From: Sinotaia quadrata
Taxonomy: Eukaryota > Mollusca > Gastropoda > Architaenioglossa > Viviparidae
Length of the DNA: 64,000 nt
Assembly (NCBI GenBank): GCA_028829895.1
Contig: JALGAQ010000009.1
Location: 1,922,001-1,986,000, forward strand
Direction of reading: 5' to 3'
Shown: in pieces, positions 57,010 to 64,000 of the stretch
Numbering within the stretch: position 1 is the first letter of the stretch
Layout of the letters: each line of letters opens with the position of its first letter
Notes under the pieces: generated by a model
What the model was told of the DNA's origin: nothing
What the model saw: the letters and a program-made list of their open reading frames with translations, nothing else
Database searches by the model: none
Position numbers and translations under genes: made by a program

Positions 57010-57870
57010 GTGTGTGTGCATGTATAAACCCTTTTTCATATTTTATGACGAGTGCATTGATTTGGGATGAGTTTCCGCATGTCGTAATAGTTGCAAAGCA
57101 TACTGGATTTGAGGTTGAAGTGCCGATGCAATATTGGTATAACATCACGAGCGAACGCGATTTGATGGACTTCGGGTGGCATGCAAGACGAGATAATCCT
57201 ATAAAAATGTGGTACACATGCGGGAAAACACTCGTTTGAAAGACCTTTCAGATTGAAGAAGTATCTTTGATGTGTTAGAAGCACTAGTATCTATATTATA
57301 CAAGTCGGAATAAGGACGATGTCACCAGATATATGTACATATATAATGACTAAGATTTATATACATGCACCGTCACACAATGCCTTGTAGAAAAATTAAT
57401 CTCAAGTTGGGGAATATACCATCCCTAACCTGGATGCCAGGTTGATAGTTGCCGGAGCCGCTACTAAGACGATCTCGTGACTGGCGTTGGACGTGTCGGA
57501 ACGATTTCGCTTTTAGTAAAGGGGAAGAGACGAGCTCGGTATTATAACCAGACGTATGTACGTAGAGTAAGGCTTCTTAAAATTCATGGTCATAAGAGGG
57601 TGATTTAATACGTAAAGGCAACCTGATTTGTACTGAGTGCGCTTTACGTGTTTCTTCCTTCGTGAGGTAATTCTGTGATTAGAGAAATCCGGTGATGGAA
57701 GTGACCTCAAAATAGGGCTACAATGCAGCTTCAAAATGTTCTCTTGTGCCTTTTACCGGCAGATACTTTGCTTATACTAGTTTCATACGACGTCTAGTCA
57801 ACAATATACTGATTTCTTTCTACATGAAAAAGTCCGCAGTTCGAATTTTGCACTGATTTAATTTTTTTCT
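57007..57870. other. No recognised gene
   Basis: The frame 57046-57239 after the TA tract has no recognised domain. Nothing else supported. Confidence 0.3.
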
Positions 57871-57874
57871 TAAA

Positions 57875-58015
57875 GGTGTGCCCGGAGGCTTAGTAGATAA
57901 TGCACATGACTCTGAAAAGAACGACCCGGGTTCGAATACCACCCCAATGCTGGCTTCGATATGGCCAACCGGGTGGTATCACGCCCACCAGAGTTGTCAT
58001 CAGGTTGCGAACAAA
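57875..58015 (+). mobile_element. SINE A copy, head and tail
   Basis: A-box-like TTAGTAGATAATGCACATG, B box CCGGGTTCGAATACC, then CCGGGTGGTATCACGCCCAC, AGAGTTGTCATCAGGTTGCG and AAC. Compared with the copy at 8002-8173 the GTTTGGCGCTCGGCC block is deleted. Confidence 0.75.
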
Positions 58016-58437
58016 TTTCTATTTTTGGAAAGTGTAGAGGAGACAATGCATAATGCAGCATTCCGTTGGATGCTGTTCCCATCACATTTCTTCCGAAACG
58101 ATTCGTCTTTAAGGCGATTTCGTATAAAGAAATCGACTATTGCGACTAAATGTATTGAAGGCCTTCCGAACATAAGTCTAAGCAATATGCAACTGCTATC
58201 GAGATTCTGATGCGGCGCAGTTTCTTCTCAATATATCCTTTGATTCCCAATTTCCAGTATTTTGACGAATGCTGAAATCTACAGGTAGCCAGCTTATCCC
58301 TGTAGCGTTCATTGAAATACGGGTGAGATTAGCAGTTTTTCAATAAGTTCGGCTATTACAGTATTTATAGGATGAGGTCAGCGAAGAAAGCAACGCACCT
58401 ATTACGGACAGTCGAACGGATGACAAGGAGCAGCCGG

Positions 58438-60290
<1,853 letters not shown>

Positions 60291-60294
60291 TCCG

Positions 60295-60605
60295 ACAGAA
60301 TGAGCGTATTCCTGTTGACCAATACTTGATTGAGCAGAGAGTATTAGACAACGGGCTAAGACTGGTGCACTTGATGAATCAGTGCACAGGCTTAGCGCGA
60401 GAAGCTATTTTAGAATGCTTTGGGAATGATTCCGAACAGGACTACGCCACTGCGTAAGAGATCCTTAGGAAAACGTTTGATAGGTATCATATAGCGGCGA
60501 AGGCCATAATCAATGATTTATACAGAGGGCTGAAGAAAACTCATAACAACGCAGACTCGTCGGTAATGCTGGTAATGCGTGTGCGAAAATGCCAATTAGC
60601 TCTCC
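60295..60605 (+). pseudogene. BEL/Pao gag fragment, third family
   Basis: RIPVDQYLIEQRVLDNGLRL then VHLMNQCTGLAREAILECFG, a TAA at 60456-60458, EILRKTFDRYHIAAKAIIND and LMVMRVRKCQLALQH-like sequence. The order and spacing match the gag of BEL/Pao elements (RLxxLxxxxxGxAREAI...F....A..EIL...FG). It is unlike the gag of BEL-1 and BEL-2. Confidence 0.6.
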
Positions 60606-60900
60606 AGCATAAGGGTTGTAGAAGAATAATTATTCATTCTCTGTTTGACCTCCAACTTCCCCAAACCCGTGATTACCCCGAATATTACTCCCTGTTTCTA
60701 CGTTCCTTTTGACATGTAATCTACGGTGGCTATGACAAATGATCTTGCTTGACTCAGCGGTGTTAATAGCACCCAACTCCGTTTTATTTTTTCTACTGAG
60801 AATTCACTTATATTATATATGCACGTTGTGGAGATTTCTTGTTGTGGCAAGTGTTTTGCGCCTTTTTTGTGAAACTTCGAGGTAATTTATATAAACCGTA
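60606..60900. other. Unassigned
   Basis: Nothing recognised. Confidence 0.3.
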
Positions 60901-61213
60901 CAGTAAGACCTCGTTATTCGCGGGGGTTACGTTCCTTACCCCTACGCGAATAGCGAAAAACCGCGAATATTGGATGCATTTTAAATCGTATATTTATGAT
61001 ATTAAATACGTTAACAAATGTTTCCCAAACACGAGAGAGATGCTTCTACTCATTAATAAAGTAATAATTTAAGCGTACTGAATACGGTTATTTATTTCCC
61101 TGTAATGGTAATGTAAAAATTACTTCAATATTATATTTCAATAAAAAAGAAACGTAGGGGACAATATCTTTTATTACCAAAACACTGGAAGAGAAAGTTC
61201 GCCTTCATCTATT
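60901..61213 (-). mobile_element. pogo/Tigger right end, inverted
   Basis: TA then CAGTAAGACCTCGTTATTCG starts the inverse of 48220-48536 (shared AATAGCGAAAAACCGCGAAT, ATTACTTCAATATTATATTT, AACGTAGGGGACAATATCTT). It is cut at 61213 by the LTR of BEL-2; the other half must lie beyond the window. Confidence 0.85.
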
Positions 61214-61646
61214 TGTACATTCCAGGATCATTGCAGTATGAAATTCACACATTCCCGGGTCCATATCAAGCTTCCATCACCCATTTTTGTTTATTTCTCA
61301 CATACTTGAACATGTTTGTTTTAACCCTCACTTGTTTTGCGCTCGTGTTTCGGTTGACGTTATCGCATCACCGTGTTTCGCCTGCTTTGACTGTTTTTCA
61401 GGTAGCTTGTTTACATAACTTTCTACTGTTAGCAGGAAGGTGCCCGATAGTTTTCCGTTGAACTTTTGATCTTTGGTTTGACCCATAGACCCCAATCTTT
61501 GGGTACTTTGTATTTGCTCCTTATAATTGCTATTTAATAGAACCTCTCTAATAGTGTCTGCTGTATCGTGTTTGTTCTGACTTACTCGACTAAGAATATT
61601 GGAGAGCGTACTGTCAAAATTACGGGATCTAATTGCAGATCTTACA
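61214..61646 (+). mobile_element. BEL-2 5' LTR
   Basis: 433 bp, TGTACATTCC to CTTACA, same LTR as 42995-43424 with more differences. The terminal CA is retained here. Confidence 0.9.
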
Positions 61647-61721
61647 GTTCCAAAGAAGAATTTTACAATGAATCTACCGAAGTTTTCAACGTCAGTGGCG
61701 TCGTTGGAGTAACCGGGATCA

Positions 61722-63174
61722 ATGCGCTCGAAAAGCAACCGCGAACAGGTCTTATCGGAGGCCATGTTAGTCCCTGATTGCTTTGATGCTGCTGGCAGTA
61801 AGGCTTCATGTATTACTAGTGCTACTAAGTTTAGTAATGCGTCAGCTAAAATTATTGATGAACAGCACCAACAGTTAGAGGAGCAACACTGCGAGATTCA
61901 ACGATTGCGAAGAGCTAGGGCCGAAAGGGACAGTGGGGAGCAAATAACGGTAAACGATAAAGCAGTAGGATCTTATCCTGTTGTTAACGAGTAGTTAAAG
62001 GATTGTGAGGCCCACGTTCTTCACGGAGCATCCAAGTCACCGTCTACAGTCTCCAAACAGTCAGTGAAAGCATGTCAGGTTGACACATTAGTGTCCACCC
62101 ATAGCAGTCTTACCTTACCTAAGGTAGAGTTGTGCTTTTTTGATGGTAATCCACTTGATTATATAAATTTTATCCGGAAATTCGAATACTATGTTGAGGC
62201 AAGTGTATCCGACCCTCGGGAACGACTCTTGCATTTGGTGCATTACTGTAGAGGCGAAGCAAAGGTCGCCGTCAAAGATTGCTTGACGCTGCAGTAGGGC
62301 CATAACGGTATTGAAGCAGCTTTATGGTAACCCTCAGCGAGTAGCACAAGGTTCGATACGTGCGTTGTTGAACGAGTGCAGAAACGTGAGTGGTGATGCC
62401 GAAGCACTTACGCGTTTAGGCATTCGTATTCAAAATTGCAGTATTGCCTTAGAGCAAATAAACTGACAGTCAGACGTGAATTCCGGATATGTTCTGGAGT
62501 CTATTTTCAGTGAATTACCCCGCGCATTGCAATCAAAATGGATGGAAAAAAACCGACAAGTTATCTACTCGAGGGCGGAGGCAACCTTTGACGATCTTAC
62601 AGAGTTGGTCATGAAAATGGCTAGGATGGCAGGCAGTCGTTATGGCTTGTCAATGATGCAAGGTTCGATCAGACCTAGAGTGGAGCAGCGATTACCGCAG
62701 AAGAGGAAAGAGCCACGGGGTGTATTCCCCAGAGCTTTCGCCACCTCGATTAGTTTGGAGGCATGTACATTATGCGAGAAATCTCATAAGCTTGAGGACT
62801 GTTCGGTAATATTAAATATGAACGTTTGGGATCGGTGGACAGCCACCAAATCAATTGGAGTTTGTTTCAACTGCCTGAGTTATCAACACATTGCAGTTAA
62901 ATCTGATAAGTCAGCAGTATGTCCGGAGAAACACTGTACGAAACGGCATCACCTGCTGCTCCATTCTCCAACTCCAATAGAGAGGAACCCGAAGAGAACC
63001 GCCGAAGTCGGTGCGTGTACCGTCACCCATAGTGTACAAGGGGTGGTGCGGTTGGGCATTGTGCCCACCAGAATAGAAACATCGAATGGGCTAGTAGATA
63101 CACTAGCGTTTTGGATTCGTGTTCAGATACTACTCTGGTTAAAAAAGACTTCGCCAAACGTCATGGCCTATTGA
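61722..63174 (+). pseudogene. BEL-2 gag
   Basis: EEQHCEIQRLRRARAERDSG; KVELCFFDGNPLDYINFIRK and FEYYVEASVSDPRERLLHLV; further LESIFSELPRALQSKWMEKN, DLTELVMKMARMAGSRYGL; zinc knuckle region ACTLCEKSHKLEDC and GVCFNCLSYQHIAVKSDKS with CPEKHCTKRHHLLL, as usual for BEL/Pao gag ends. Stops at 61992-61994 and 62296-62298 and a frame change near 62300 break it. It keeps the knuckles that BEL-1 has lost. Confidence 0.88.
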
Positions 63175-63825
63175 CCACGAAATCTGATTTGAAACTGACA
63201 ACATTAGCAGGATGTTCTTCACATCACTGTTCGAAAGGTGGGTTGATACTGCATTCCATGGACGGAGAACACGTAGTTCACGTAAACGAAGCCTATACTG
63301 TTGATGGCATACCTATTCGGCCAACTAAACCCCTGAATGCAGAGGCGAAGAGTTGGCCGCATTTAGAGGACCTTAAGTTTTTCGACATCCCCACTGAAGA
63401 AGTGACAGTGCTGATAGGATGTGATGTCCCAGAGGCGCATTGGGTAGTCGAACAAAGGGTTAGCGAACCAAAGCAACCGTATACTGTACGTTCAGTTCTC
63501 GGTTGGGTTAGGTACGCCTCATTAGGACAGAGGTCTTCGACAGGAAGGGTTTTCGCAACCTGTATTGATGGCAGTAATCGGTCTATCACAGATCAGCTAA
63601 GTCGGCTATATGACAGTGAGTGCAAGGATGTATCTGCAATCACAGAAACACAGTCTCGAGATGACATTGTTGCAAAGACCACAGTGGAGCAAGGTACTCG
63701 GTATGTAGATGGTCAATTTGAAGTCCTCCTACCATGGAAGTCCTCAATAATTAGGCTTCCTAACAACTGTGCTATGGCTAGAAAACGGCTAGGGTTACTT
63801 CAACGCTGTTTGAGCAGGGACGACG
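63100..63825 (+). pseudogene. BEL-2 protease and RT start
   Basis: In a second frame: LDSCSDTTLVKKDFAKRHGL (aspartic protease; the usual DSGS is DSCS), KLTTLAGCSSHHCSKGG, VTVLIGCDVPEAHWVVEQRV, YTVRSVLGWVRYAS, then the RT start QFEVLLPWKSSIIRLPNNCA and MARKRLGLLQRCLSR. At about 63818 it jumps to DDELSKEQRTGF, past the whole RT palm, so the RT is deleted here also. Confidence 0.82.
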
Positions 63826-64000
63826 AACTTTCGAAGGAGCAAAGGACGGGGTTTATCAACTGGTTACAGAGTATAGGCATGCTCAAGGATTTCAAGTTGA
63901 ATCGCTGTATGAATCCGGGTTCGATCTACGCACGTGTCGAGTTACACCTCTTCGGAGACGCTTCAGAGCTTGGATACGGTGCCGTAGCTTATGTTTGCTA
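63826..64000 (+). pseudogene. BEL-2 RNase H start, cut by window end
   Basis: DDELSKEQRTGFINWLQSIG and RVELHLFGDASELGYGAVAY, almost identical in DNA to 45352-45535 of BEL-1. The element continues past the window. Confidence 0.88.

Noticed and set aside
57046..57239. Protein after the TA tract
   Set aside because: Frame is open only in part because of the repeat; no domain or homologous copy found.

Overview
This is eukaryotic, non-coding-rich, repeat-packed DNA (about 40% GC by eye, two runs of exactly 100 N marking scaffold gaps at 30317-30416 and 56578-56677). The mix of repeats points to a parasitic flatworm, most likely a digenean trematode: CsRn1-like Ty3/Gypsy pol, BEL/Pao elements, RTE- and CR1-type LINEs, many Penelope-like elements (PLEs) with GIY-YIG endonucleases, and tRNA-derived SINEs that carry a hammerhead ribozyme, an architecture described for the schistosome SM-alpha family. 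The taxon is an inference from repeat content, not proven.

The only host gene I can support is a tumor protein D52 (TPD52)-family gene on the + strand, seen as four separated exons at about 16870-16996, 21312-21459, 24452-24558 and 28646-28707. Its introns (3-4 kb each) are filled with LINE, PLE and SINE fragments. Nearly everything else with coding potential is a retroelement, mostly broken.

Layout: 0.4-3.5 kb, CsRn1-like Gypsy pol and candidate 3' LTR; 3.6-5.6 kb, CR1 remnants; 6.8-8.4 kb, RTE remnants split by a tRNA-like SINE with a perfect 13-bp target-site duplication; 9.1-15.3 kb, a nest of Gypsy A (+), Gypsy B (- strand, with 3' LTR), an RTE endonuclease fragment and a solo LTR; 16.8-28.8 kb, TPD52-like gene with intronic repeats; 29-42 kb, RTE, CR1-like, PLE and SINE fragments, including a hammerhead SINE beside the first gap, an inverted PLE pair, ATT microsatellites that follow LINE 3' ends, and a fold-back PLE; 42.3-48.5 kb, a BEL/Pao element with two LTRs and a 5-bp duplication sitting inside a deleted pogo/Tigger DNA transposon; 49.2-50.8 kb, an old minus-strand BEL; 51.2-55.8 kb, a second hammerhead SINE followed by an almost intact CR1 LINE; 55.8-58.6 kb, PLE, gap, TA microsatellites, SINE; 60.3-64 kb, BEL gag remnant, an inverted Tigger end and a second BEL of the same family running off the window.

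The most notable signals are the two hammerhead-ribozyme SINEs, the repeated and oppositely oriented insertion of one BEL family at almost the same point of the same Tigger family, the fold-back PLE with about 135-bp inverted ends, and the TPD52 exon whose splice phase does not match its neighbour. All alignments were made by eye between parts of this window or against remembered family motifs; identities are approximate.
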